From NCBI GenBank assembly GCA_000421065.1, contig ATWD01000001.1, positions 2,658,001-2,722,000 of the forward strand: a DNA stretch of 64,000 nt, in the 5' to 3' direction. The stretch's first letter is position 1, and every line of letters starts with the position of its first letter. The DNA comes from Acidobacteriaceae bacterium TAA 166 (GTDB taxonomy: Bacteria > Acidobacteriota > Terriglobia > Terriglobales > Acidobacteriaceae). A program made the translations under genes and the position numbers. This document shows, one piece after another, positions 54,101 to 60,780 of the stretch. Under the pieces are notes generated by a model. The model ran no database searches and had not been told where the DNA came from. It saw only the letters and a program-made list of their open reading frames with translations.

Positions 54101-55759
54101 CCACCCGGCAATGGGTCCGGCTCCTCGCTCTCCGCTCTGCTGCCCACCCCCGCCACCGCGGACTACAGCTTCAAGGAAGGCACAGGAACCACCGTCACCG
54201 ATGCCAGCGGCAACGGCAACAACGCCACGCTGGGCAGCGGAATCAACGCTCCCACCTGGGCTCCGAAGGGTGGCCTGAGCTTCGTCAGCACCTCGCAGGT
54301 CGCCCTGCCCGCAACCCTGAACACCTCGAAGACCTTCCTCATCGGGCTGTACGTCACTCCGGTTGGAAACGTCTCATTGGTCAACTCCGGTGCGCAGCCC
54401 GTGCTCATCTCGAGCTCGATGGGAATTACCGGCTACAACTTCATGCACATCGCCTCGGGTCCGGACAACTCCTCCCACTACAGCAACGCCTGGTCGTTCC
54501 GGAACTATGTCTCCTCAGGAACCCGCTCCACAGCCTACGCTCCCTACTCCGGCTTTCATGTCCTCAGCATCACGCTCGGCACCATCGGCAGCTCGGTCGA
54601 TCACTTCTATCTTGACGGCGTCGAGGTAGGCAGCTATCAGCTGCAGGGCGCCTCCGGGGGAGTGCAGACGACCGGCAACCTGTTCCTTGGCACCAGCCTG
54701 GTCTCCGCCTTCGCCAACTCCGGCTTCGTCGGCACGCTCTACCGCTTCGTGACCTACGATGCACAGCTGACGTCTTCCCAGGTCTCCGACGCCTCGCTTG
54801 CGATTCAATCCGAGATCGCATCGCGCGGAGTCATCACGTCACCCCAGAAGGTATCGGTGGGAACGCCACAGCTCTACGCCATCGGCGACTCCATCACCTA
54901 CGGTCGATACAACAACAGCGCCACCTTCGGATGGCCGGCGCACCTTGCCCTGGACAACGCCTCCGCCTGGACCGTCAACAACTGGGGCGTCTCCGGCTCG
55001 AGCGTGGAGGACATCTTCGCCGCCGAGCCCAACCGTCTGGCTCCGCGTTGCGGAGACGGATCCACGCCATCCGCGGCAGTCCTCTTCCTCGGAACCAATA
55101 GCTTCTTCGAGATCGGTCCCGCGATGACTCCAGCACTGGTCTTCGCCCATCTGACCGCCGAGGTGCAGCTGCTCAAGAAGGCCGGATGCCGTGTCTTCGT
55201 CGGAACGATGCTCTCCCGCAACGGCTTCGACACGCAGAAGGACAGCTACGACGCTCTCATCCTCTCGCAGTACAAGCTGATTGGAGCCGACGGAGTGGTG
55301 GACTTTGCCGCCAACCCTCTGGTTGGAGCCGATGGAGCCTCCAGCAACTCCACCTACTTCAACACCGACCTGACCCACCCGAAGGATCCCGGGCAGGAGA
55401 TTCTGGCCGCCGAGGCCTCGAATGCCCTGAACTATTACTACGGCTACAACGAGACCAATCCGAACAACGTGACCTCGCTGCCTTACGCGATGAACGCGGG
55501 CGACGGAGCGATCTCGCTATCCGGTCTTACCGCAAGTGGCACCATCACCCTGCCGGATTGCACCGGACAGAGCGGAGCGATCTATCGGATCAACAATCCA
55601 CAGAGCGCACTGGCTGTCTCGGTGGCTCCGTTGAACGCCAGCCAGCTGATCAACGGCCTGGCCTTTGGAACCGCGGTCCCGGTACCGGCCAACGGAACCC
55701 TCACGCTGCGCGATGTTCCCAACCCGAAGAATGTCGCCGGTTGCCACTGGGAGATGTAA
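51170..55759 (+). CDS. Giant tail-fibre-like protein with signal peptide, LamG-like and SGNH hydrolase domains
   Basis: A 1529-residue protein, the largest in the window. Residues 1-30 are a signal peptide or membrane anchor (GWVIAAVLVAVPAMLVMFAV, then ALAQ). Two fibre-type repeats follow (LKAGDTMTGALSLPGDPTTP, KSYVDT and KNYVDT, about 145-200). The long middle is Ser/Thr/Gly rich. At about 996-1213 is a concanavalin A/LamG-like domain (ADYSFKEGTGTTVTDASGNG; FYLDGVEVGSYQL). At about 1235-1410 is an SGNH/GDSL hydrolase with block I AIGDSITYGRY (Ser) and the terminal DLTHPKDPG (Asp and His), giving a plausible esterase triad. The C-terminus is a small beta domain. It may bind and deacetylate cell-surface glycans. 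A Sec signal on a particle protein is unusual. It is followed by a terminator. Confidence 0.78.
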   Translation: MSLRQKGWVIAAVLVAVPAMLVMFAVAALAQIVTTQVTDTIYRADGTPAGGTVLISWPAFTTSAGQSIASGNTSATLTASGVLTVQLIPNAGANPVGTYYTVVYHLDDGSVNREYWVVPASQFPVHISSLRNTVVPTSVAMQTVSKSYVDTAIASAVAGHPLDSSNPYVLKAGDTMTGALSLPGDPTTPSQATTKNYVDTNVTQLASGLAQKVSVLPQTDQAIAQPTGTQLATNRMNGVEYASQYQNSRGNNGIANAVASPDCAGGCEIKAEQTYGPTENYTASQWNNGTHVEDHRGGQRHDLYLNPDSPTSPGLEAGQVIDVTGTRPTSSIFQATHTQTPGSIGLLIRHQGVAGGSNQFPENIDATVPYFKMGYSALQLKGTYNAQGQHVLAPMSSSCFGVGDCLIGSQLILGSGGFRDNADEGTHPFDLQILEDSRVFTGVCATGCAPGSTSVAITATANSQTQGEGRYLIDTNPAKVLNTGSLIGAGTTTGPNPSAAFSGTNFPISTFFQLAQAAVSQSNDLAPGTVTLPIATTGLPTGFASNTAAAPAASGVACVTDTAAADFNIEKFETVNYSIVDGTHLQLTLTRAHTANATVAIGGLCGYGLEQTVDTASGIRQVFPVIGSYSATGLYYAGGTSAIVGQIGTTSAFASFSLPITSVTRSGNTVTLVTSGNFPADVNGLTLSVSGVSDASYNGSFVVTTTSPNRLTYTQTGSNSTSSGGTLTLLTGGYALYPMAEVTSVMNPATKLIDGQMTLAPNTVAWAANDTVEQPHYYQQKVSADTELIGQTIPRPSSRQQAGLQYQGNNGPGLQGWAITNAAPVTNYYGNGGTHTIPDVALVTKGAWRRSMAIDAGEQAVFAIHCNLHTCGKWNSSYNLFEIDSSVGVDAIGYIPTTSSINFNLRGTPYSFSPQGFTAGTINATTVNATTLNGSVAASQLPVFKASGAAHAPGVVPDPGSVAGNTRYLREDGTWAAPPGNGSGSSLSALLPTPATADYSFKEGTGTTVTDASGNGNNATLGSGINAPTWAPKGGLSFVSTSQVALPATLNTSKTFLIGLYVTPVGNVSLVNSGAQPVLISSSMGITGYNFMHIASGPDNSSHYSNAWSFRNYVSSGTRSTAYAPYSGFHVLSITLGTIGSSVDHFYLDGVEVGSYQLQGASGGVQTTGNLFLGTSLVSAFANSGFVGTLYRFVTYDAQLTSSQVSDASLAIQSEIASRGVITSPQKVSVGTPQLYAIGDSITYGRYNNSATFGWPAHLALDNASAWTVNNWGVSGSSVEDIFAAEPNRLAPRCGDGSTPSAAVLFLGTNSFFEIGPAMTPALVFAHLTAEVQLLKKAGCRVFVGTMLSRNGFDTQKDSYDALILSQYKLIGADGVVDFAANPLVGADGASSNSTYFNTDLTHPKDPGQEILAAEASNALNYYYGYNETNPNNVTSLPYAMNAGDGAISLSGLTASGTITLPDCTGQSGAIYRINNPQSALAVSVAPLNASQLINGLAFGTAVPVPANGTLTLRDVPNPKNVAGCHWEM

Positions 55760-55778
55760 CCGCTGGAACACACGCTAG

Positions 55779-55822
55779 GGAGAGGACGAACACCACGTTC
55801 GTCCTCTCCTTCAATTTCAATT
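55779..55822 (+). terminator. Intrinsic terminator after fibre gene
   Basis: Perfect 13-bp arms GGAGAGGACGAAC and GTTCGTCCTCTCC around ACCAC, followed by TTCAATTTCAATTTT, 20 bases after the stop. Confidence 0.88.
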
Positions 55823-55831
55823 TTCCAGGTC

Positions 55832-55893
55832 GTATCGACATATTTGGGTCAAAAAAACAGGCGCGGCAGCGCCTGTCTTAAATACGTCGATAC
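55832..55893. repeat. Nested palindrome carrying a repeat-family terminus
   Basis: Outer arms GTATCGACATATTT (55832-55845) and AAATACGTCGATAC (55880-55893) match at 13 of 14. The inner stem is ACAGGCGC / GCGCCTGT. The centre GCGCGGCAGCGCCTGTC is the exact reverse complement of the terminus of the long repeats (GACAGGCGCTGCCGCGC in copies E and G). The outer arm shares TATCGACA with the outer arm of copy E. It looks like a minimal or solo-end derivative of the same family, placed before the terminase gene. Confidence 0.75.
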
Positions 55894-55929
55894 AACCTAC
55901 TCAATGCAAAGAGGAGACGGTGATCGAGA

Positions 55930-57393
55930 ATGATCTGGGATGTACAAGGGTTATTGCAGCTGGGCCGCGAGATTCAGGCGAACCCGGAGGGAATGATCGA
56001 TGCAGTTGAACAGCACCTGAAGATACGCGACCGCAACGGCATCGTCGACAGGTTCAAAGCCAACGACGCGCAACGCTCCTTCGAGATGCGCCGCGGCCGA
56101 TGGAACATTGTGCTCAAGGCCCGCCAGATGGGAATCACCACCTGGGTGGCTGCCCGCCTCTTCATGAAGACCATCACCACCAGCGGAACCCTCACCGTGC
56201 AGGTGGCGCAGACCCGCGAGGCCGCCGAGGGCATCTTCCGCATGGTGCAGCGCTTCTGGGAGCAGCTTCCGCAGGAGGCTCGCGAAGGCCCCCTGCGCCG
56301 CAGCCGCGCAAATCTTGGGTTGATGAGCTTTCCCGAGCTCGACTCGGAGTTTCGCATCCTGAGCTCGGGCGACGAGGGCGCGGGCCGCGGGCTCTCCATC
56401 CAGAACCTGCACCTCAGCGAGGTCAGCCGCTGGCCCGGCAACGCCCAGGAGACGCTCGCCGGGCTTCGAGCCGCGCTCTCGCCCAGGGGCGAGCTGATCA
56501 TCGAGTCCACTCCCAATGGCGCCTACGGCTGCTTCTATAACGAGTGGGCTCGCGCACAGGCCAGCGGGACCATGCAGCACTTCTTCCCCTGGTGGATGGA
56601 AAAGGAGTATGTATCCCATTCGGTTACAGACTTCACATCGGAAGAAAAAGCGCTGATTCTGGCGCATGGCCTGACCGCGCAGCAGATCGGCTTCCGGCGC
56701 ATGCTCGAGGCCAGCTATCAGGGACTTCGATCGCAAGAGTTCGCCGAAGATCCCGTCACCTGCTTCCGCGCCACCGGCGACTGCTGTTTCGAGGTCGACG
56801 CCGTCGAGCGTCAGATCGAAGCGGCTCGTGAGCCGATTGCAATTCGGCGCAACGGAGCCCTGCACATTTGGCTTCCGGCGTTGGCGCACAAACGCTATCT
56901 CGTCGCAGTCGATAGCTGCGGCGGAGGAGCGGACGGCGACTTCGCGGCGATCCAGGTGATCGATCTCGAGAGCGGTCTGCAGTGCGCGGAGCTGCAACAG
57001 AGGCTCGGTCCTCTCGAGCTTGCGCAAGCCGCTGCTGCGCTGGCCCGCGAGTACCACGGGGCGCGCCTCGTGGTCGAGCGCAACAATCATGGATCGGCAG
57101 TGCTGGCATACCTCGAGAACACAGAGCACTACGCCAATCTCTACATCGCGCCCGATGGTCTGGCCGGCTGGCTGACCACCTCGGCCAATAAGCCGGTGAT
57201 GATCGGCAGGATGGGGGCTCTGCTGGTCGAGCCGAGGACGATCTTCCTCAGCCGCCGTCTGCTCGAGGAGTGCCGCACCTTCATCAATCTGCCCAATGGC
57301 CGCGCCGGGGCGGCTAACGGAGCGCACGACGACTGCGTGATGGCGATGGCGATCGTACAGGCCGCACGCGCCGAGATGCTGACACGACCTTAA
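55930..57393 (+). CDS. Phage terminase large subunit
   Basis: A 487-residue DNA-packaging motor. ATPase part: Walker A-like VLKARQMGITT (about 61-71) and a Walker B region NLHLSEVSRW (near 160-168). Nuclease part: VAVDSCGGGADGDFAAI (first Asp, near 325), VVERNNHG and the late HDDCVMAMAIV, in the RNase H-like order of large terminases. It packages DNA into the procapsid through the portal. Here it comes after the capsid, tail and fibre genes and before the portal, so the block is permuted relative to the usual terminase-portal-protease-capsid order. No small terminase is recognised next to it. A short repeat (K) begins four bases after the stop. Confidence 0.9.
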   Translation: MIWDVQGLLQLGREIQANPEGMIDAVEQHLKIRDRNGIVDRFKANDAQRSFEMRRGRWNIVLKARQMGITTWVAARLFMKTITTSGTLTVQVAQTREAAEGIFRMVQRFWEQLPQEAREGPLRRSRANLGLMSFPELDSEFRILSSGDEGAGRGLSIQNLHLSEVSRWPGNAQETLAGLRAALSPRGELIIESTPNGAYGCFYNEWARAQASGTMQHFFPWWMEKEYVSHSVTDFTSEEKALILAHGLTAQQIGFRRMLEASYQGLRSQEFAEDPVTCFRATGDCCFEVDAVERQIEAAREPIAIRRNGALHIWLPALAHKRYLVAVDSCGGGADGDFAAIQVIDLESGLQCAELQQRLGPLELAQAAAALAREYHGARLVVERNNHGSAVLAYLENTEHYANLYIAPDGLAGWLTTSANKPVMIGRMGALLVEPRTIFLSRRLLEECRTFINLPNGRAGAANGAHDDCVMAMAIVQAARAEMLTRP

Positions 57394-57397
57394 AAGT

Positions 57398-57420
57398 GCG
57401 CTGCCGCGCGGGCAGGCCAT
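57398..57420 (+). repeat. Minimal palindromic repeat derivative, copy K
   Basis: gcgctgccgcgcgggcaggcc: the left terminus fused directly to the right terminus, with the whole interior deleted. It starts four bases after the terminase stop codon. Confidence 0.82.
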
Positions 57421-57456
57421 CGTCTTGTATTCTTCTCTTTGCAGGGAGAAGATCTT

Positions 57457-58323
57457 TTGGCGGTCCTGGCGGTACAGGCAATTCGTCGCATGCGGGGTGG
57501 AGCTCAGAGCCAGCTGATGCTGGGCTCCGACGGCGGGTTGTGGGTGGTGAAGTTTCAGAACAACCCGCAGCACCGCCGCGTCCTCGCCAACGAGTTCCTG
57601 GCCACCCGCCTGGCCGCCGCCGCCGGTCTCACCGTTCCGGCCTGCGATGTGGTCGAGGTGACCGACTGGCTGATCGCCAACACGCTGGGCATGGAGATCG
57701 AGCTCCCACGCGGCCTGCGCGAGCGCTACCTTTCTGGACTCCAGTTCGGCTCGCAGTTCGTCGGCGGCCTCATGCCGGGCCAGGTGGTCGACTATCTGCC
57801 CGATCCGCAGCTCGACGAGGTACGCAACCTGCGCGAGTTCGCCGGCATGCTGGTGATCGACAAGTGGGCCGGCAACTGCAATGGCCGGCAGGCGGTCTTC
57901 GAACGCAAGCCACGCGAGCGCAAGTATCGCGCCACCTTCATCGATCAGGGCTTCTGCTTCAACGCCGGGGCGTGGAACTTCCCCGACTCGCCGCTGCGGG
58001 GCGTCTATCAGCGCAACCGCGTCTACGCGAGCGTGACCGGATGGCAGAGCTTCGAGCCCTGGCTCAGCAAGGTGGAGGCGATGTCCGCCGATACAGTATG
58101 GAGGATCGCCGAGCAGGTTCCCACCGAGTGGTACGGCGGCGATACCACCGAGATCGAGCGGCTGATGGAGCAGATGCTGCGGCGCAGGCAGGGCGTGCGC
58201 GATCTGATTGCATCGTTTCGCGACTCGGACCGGAGACCCTTCCCGATGTGGGACAAGGTTACCAAGGTTCCCGTGCCGCGGCAGTTTGAAGTGAGGGCCG
58301 CTGCAGGAAAATTTGTGATGTAG
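57457..58323 (+). CDS. HipA-like (HipA_2) kinase-fold protein
   Basis: A 288-residue protein with the kinase-like fold of the HipA_2 family. The nucleotide-binding Lys is in LWVVKFQNN (Lys32). The catalytic-loop pattern IDKWAGNCNGRQ gives Asp135 and Asn140, the D-x-x-x-x-N seen in HipA. ATFIDQGFCFN gives Asp163 as the metal-binding, DFG-like position. So it is probably active on an unknown protein target. The start is TTG at 57457, with GGGAG nine bases upstream. It is followed 24 bases later by a DUF3037 gene. The two are neighbours in other genomes too (from memory), which suggests a functional pair. Insertion between terminase and portal marks it as an accessory (moron-like) cargo. Confidence 0.8.
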   Translation: MAVLAVQAIRRMRGGAQSQLMLGSDGGLWVVKFQNNPQHRRVLANEFLATRLAAAAGLTVPACDVVEVTDWLIANTLGMEIELPRGLRERYLSGLQFGSQFVGGLMPGQVVDYLPDPQLDEVRNLREFAGMLVIDKWAGNCNGRQAVFERKPRERKYRATFIDQGFCFNAGAWNFPDSPLRGVYQRNRVYASVTGWQSFEPWLSKVEAMSADTVWRIAEQVPTEWYGGDTTEIERLMEQMLRRRQGVRDLIASFRDSDRRPFPMWDKVTKVPVPRQFEVRAAAGKFVM

Positions 58324-58347
58324 CTCGAGAAGTTTCAGGGAGGATGA

Positions 58348-59202
58348 TTGCCGGAGCGGGTTCCATGTGAGTTCTTCCTCATCCGTTATGTGCCGGATGT
58401 GGTGAAGGGCGAGTTCACCAACATCGGGGTGGTGCTGCGCGAGGCCGCGACCGGCTCCGGCGCCATCGCTTCGACGCCGGTCGTGCGCTTCACCCGCGAC
58501 TGGAGCCGCGTGCGCTGCATGGACCCCGACGTCGACATCGGCCTGCTCGAGTCGCTCGAGAGCGAGATCGCCGAACGACTGCGGCTGGGCGCAGACGACA
58601 CCAAACCGGTGCTCACGCTGCTCGAGAACACACTCTCGAACTCGATCCAGATCACCGAGGCCCGCGCCTCGCTGGCCGAAAACATGACCACCGAGCTCGA
58701 GCAGCTGATGCGGATGTACGTCGAGCCTCTGCGCGTGAAACAGGAGCGCAAACGTACGGGCCGCGCCGCCATAGCCACCGCCCTGCGCAACCAGTTCGAG
58801 CGCGCCGGCGTATGGGGGCTGATGCGTAAACGCATCGCCGCGTCGATGTACACGCGACCGGGCGATCCGATGAAGATCGATTGCGGCTACCGTGCGTTCA
58901 CGGGCGAGGCCAATACGATCCGGATGTTCCAGGCGATCTCGCTCGAGGGCGAGATCGAGGCAGCCAAGAGCTTCGCCTGGACCGCGACCGGGCTGCGCGA
59001 AGGCGTGGAGCGCGTCGAGAGCGCGAGGCTCGAGCTGACGGCGATCGTCGAGCCCCTGCGCGAAGTCACAGGCCCTGACGACGAGGCGATGGAGCGGTAT
59101 CGCTTCGGCGTCGAGGCCATGGAGCGCGAGGCCATCCGGGTGATCACGGTCAACGATCTGGCGCGCGCCGCAGAGACCGCGCGCATGGAGCTGCAGATAT
59201 AA
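58348..59202 (+). CDS. DUF3037 protein, partner of HipA-like kinase
   Basis: A 284-residue protein starting with the DUF3037 signature (PCEFFLIRYVPDVVKGEFTN, IGVVLREAA ... FTRDWSRVRCMDPDVDIGLL). The remainder is helical and charged (LTLLENTLSNSIQITEARAS; ARLELTAIVEPLREV). DUF3037 members are usually near 130 residues, so this one has a long C-terminal extension. The start is TTG 58348 with GGGAGG about five bases upstream; the nearby ATG at 58344 is out of frame. Function unknown; with the kinase it may form a toxin-antitoxin or phage-defence pair. Confidence 0.78.
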   Translation: MPERVPCEFFLIRYVPDVVKGEFTNIGVVLREAATGSGAIASTPVVRFTRDWSRVRCMDPDVDIGLLESLESEIAERLRLGADDTKPVLTLLENTLSNSIQITEARASLAENMTTELEQLMRMYVEPLRVKQERKRTGRAAIATALRNQFERAGVWGLMRKRIAASMYTRPGDPMKIDCGYRAFTGEANTIRMFQAISLEGEIEAAKSFAWTATGLREGVERVESARLELTAIVEPLREVTGPDDEAMERYRFGVEAMEREAIRVITVNDLARAAETARMELQI

Positions 59203-59212
59203 GGCTGTAAAT

Positions 59213-59421
59213 ACGTCCTACGCGGACGGCGCCCACTTCGTGGGGTGTACCGGCTTCGCCGTGGGCCTTCCGCTGGTCGGGCGTGCAGATTTATGCAGCG
59301 ACCAACGGGAGCCCCGCCCTGAAGGGAGTACACGCGTCACGAGGGGAACGCGCACCGGGATCCCTAGCGAGCTCGCTCGCTGGGGTGGACTCCACGCGCA
59401 GTGGGCCCGACCGGCAGGCCA
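59213..59421 (+). repeat. Long palindromic repeat, copy L
   Basis: The left terminus is decayed (cctacgcggacggcgcccac), while the inner stem and right arm are kept. The right arm holds a different nested hairpin at the place where copies E and F have theirs (gatccctagcgagctcgctcgctgggg). It begins about 11 bases after the DUF3037 stop. The left flank aaatacgtc resembles the outer arm of the palindrome at 55832. Confidence 0.82.
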
Positions 59422-59438
59422 CAGTTTTTAAAGAATCG

Positions 59439-59473
59439 AGCGGCATCGCCCCGGGCGGTGCCGCTTTCTTTTT
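59439..59473 (+). terminator. Terminator-like hairpin directly before the portal gene
   Basis: Arms AGCGGCATCGCCC and GGGCGGTGCCGCT (one G-T wobble), followed by TTCTTTTT. It ends 30 bases before the portal ATG and just before its ribosome site (AGGAGGAG). Confidence 0.85.
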
Positions 59474-59502
59474 GGTGCAGGTTCAACACAGGAGGAGAGA
59501 CG

Positions 59503-60780
59503 ATGGGAGTTCGGGAAGCAGTGAATCACGTCTGGCAGAGGCTCGCCGGCGTCAGCGCAGGCGAGGGAGACGCGGCCGTGGGCGAACGAAAGACCAGGAT
59601 GCTGCCCGCGATCCTCACGCCGTACCAGGGAGCGCGCTCCACGCAGAACGCCCTGCCCAAGCCCACACCCGCCAACCTACGGCGATTTGCAGAGACACCG
59701 GTGGTGCGGCGCGCCATCAACGTGGTGAAGGACAAGATCGCCAGCATGGACTGGCAGGTGCGCGTACGCCGCGGCTATAACTCGTCCGAGATCGCAGATG
59801 TGCAGCAGAAGCTCAACACGCTGCGACGCTGCCTCGAGGAGCCCAACGCCGCCGACAGCTTCCGCGTGCTCTGGGAGCAGGTGCTCGAGGACCTGCTCGT
59901 CGGCGGCTTCGGCGCGGTCGAGATCGAGTCGACCGGAGACCCTCTGCGTCCCTTCCATCTGTGGGCGGTCGACGGCGCGACCATCCAGATCGACAGCAGT
60001 TGGGACGGCGATCCTGCAAAGACGCGCTACGCGCAGGCGACCGGACGCCTGGGTACAGATTCGCTGGTGCCTCTGCGCGACGATGAGCTGATGTATGTCC
60101 GCCTGAATCCGCGCACACATACGCCCTTCGGCCTCGGGCGCCTCGAGGTCGCCTTCGAATCGGTGAACCAGTTTCTCAGCGCGCATCGCTACGCCGGGCG
60201 CTTGGCTTCGAACTCCGTCGTGCAGTACGCCCTGTGGCTCAACGAGGCCACGCCCGAGCAGCACGACCGTCTGATCCGCTGGTGGCAGGACGAGATCGAG
60301 GGTACGGGCCGCGTGCCGGTGCTGAGCAGCGAGAAGAAGCCCGAGGTGCTGCGCTTCGCAGGTGGCACCGACGCCGATCTTCGGCTCGAATGGCAGGAGA
60401 TGCTGATCCGTATGATCGCCAACGCCTTCGAGCTTCCGCCCATGCTGCTCGGCGTCGAGGGCGACGTCAACCGTTCCACCGCGGCCGAGCTCGCCGATGA
60501 GGCCTTTCAGAGCGCCATCGTCCCGGTAGCCAAGCTGATCGCCGAACACATCACCCGCGATCTCTTCGCCAAGAAGCTTGGCATGCGAGAGTTTGAGTTC
60601 TGCTTCAACGACCTCGAGAGCCGCGACGAGTCGAGCGAGGCCGCCATCCAGAAGACGCTTATCGAGGCCGGCGTGCTCACCGTCGACGAGGTGCGCGCGA
60701 TGCGCGGACTTCCGCCGCTGGCCACCGCGACGATCGCGGCGGGCAGGACGGGCGAGCAGAGCGAGGAGGCGCAGCGTTGA
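59503..60780 (+). CDS. Phage portal protein
   Basis: A 425-residue protein of the HK97-type portal family. Seen: LRRFAETPVVRRAINVVKDK and IASMDWQVRV at the N-terminus, VLEDLLVGGFGAVEIE, LNPRTHTPFGLGRLEVAFES, ELPPMLLGVEGDVNRSTAAE and a helical C-terminus with EVRAMRGLPPL. It forms the ring at the head vertex through which DNA is packaged. The ATG at 59503 follows AGGAGGAG; frames further upstream translate the hairpin and repeat L. Its stop overlaps the start of the next gene. Confidence 0.88.
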   Translation: MGVREAVNHVWQRLAGVSAGEGDAAVGERKTRMLPAILTPYQGARSTQNALPKPTPANLRRFAETPVVRRAINVVKDKIASMDWQVRVRRGYNSSEIADVQQKLNTLRRCLEEPNAADSFRVLWEQVLEDLLVGGFGAVEIESTGDPLRPFHLWAVDGATIQIDSSWDGDPAKTRYAQATGRLGTDSLVPLRDDELMYVRLNPRTHTPFGLGRLEVAFESVNQFLSAHRYAGRLASNSVVQYALWLNEATPEQHDRLIRWWQDEIEGTGRVPVLSSEKKPEVLRFAGGTDADLRLEWQEMLIRMIANAFELPPMLLGVEGDVNRSTAAELADEAFQSAIVPVAKLIAEHITRDLFAKKLGMREFEFCFNDLESRDESSEAAIQKTLIEAGVLTVDEVRAMRGLPPLATATIAAGRTGEQSEEAQR

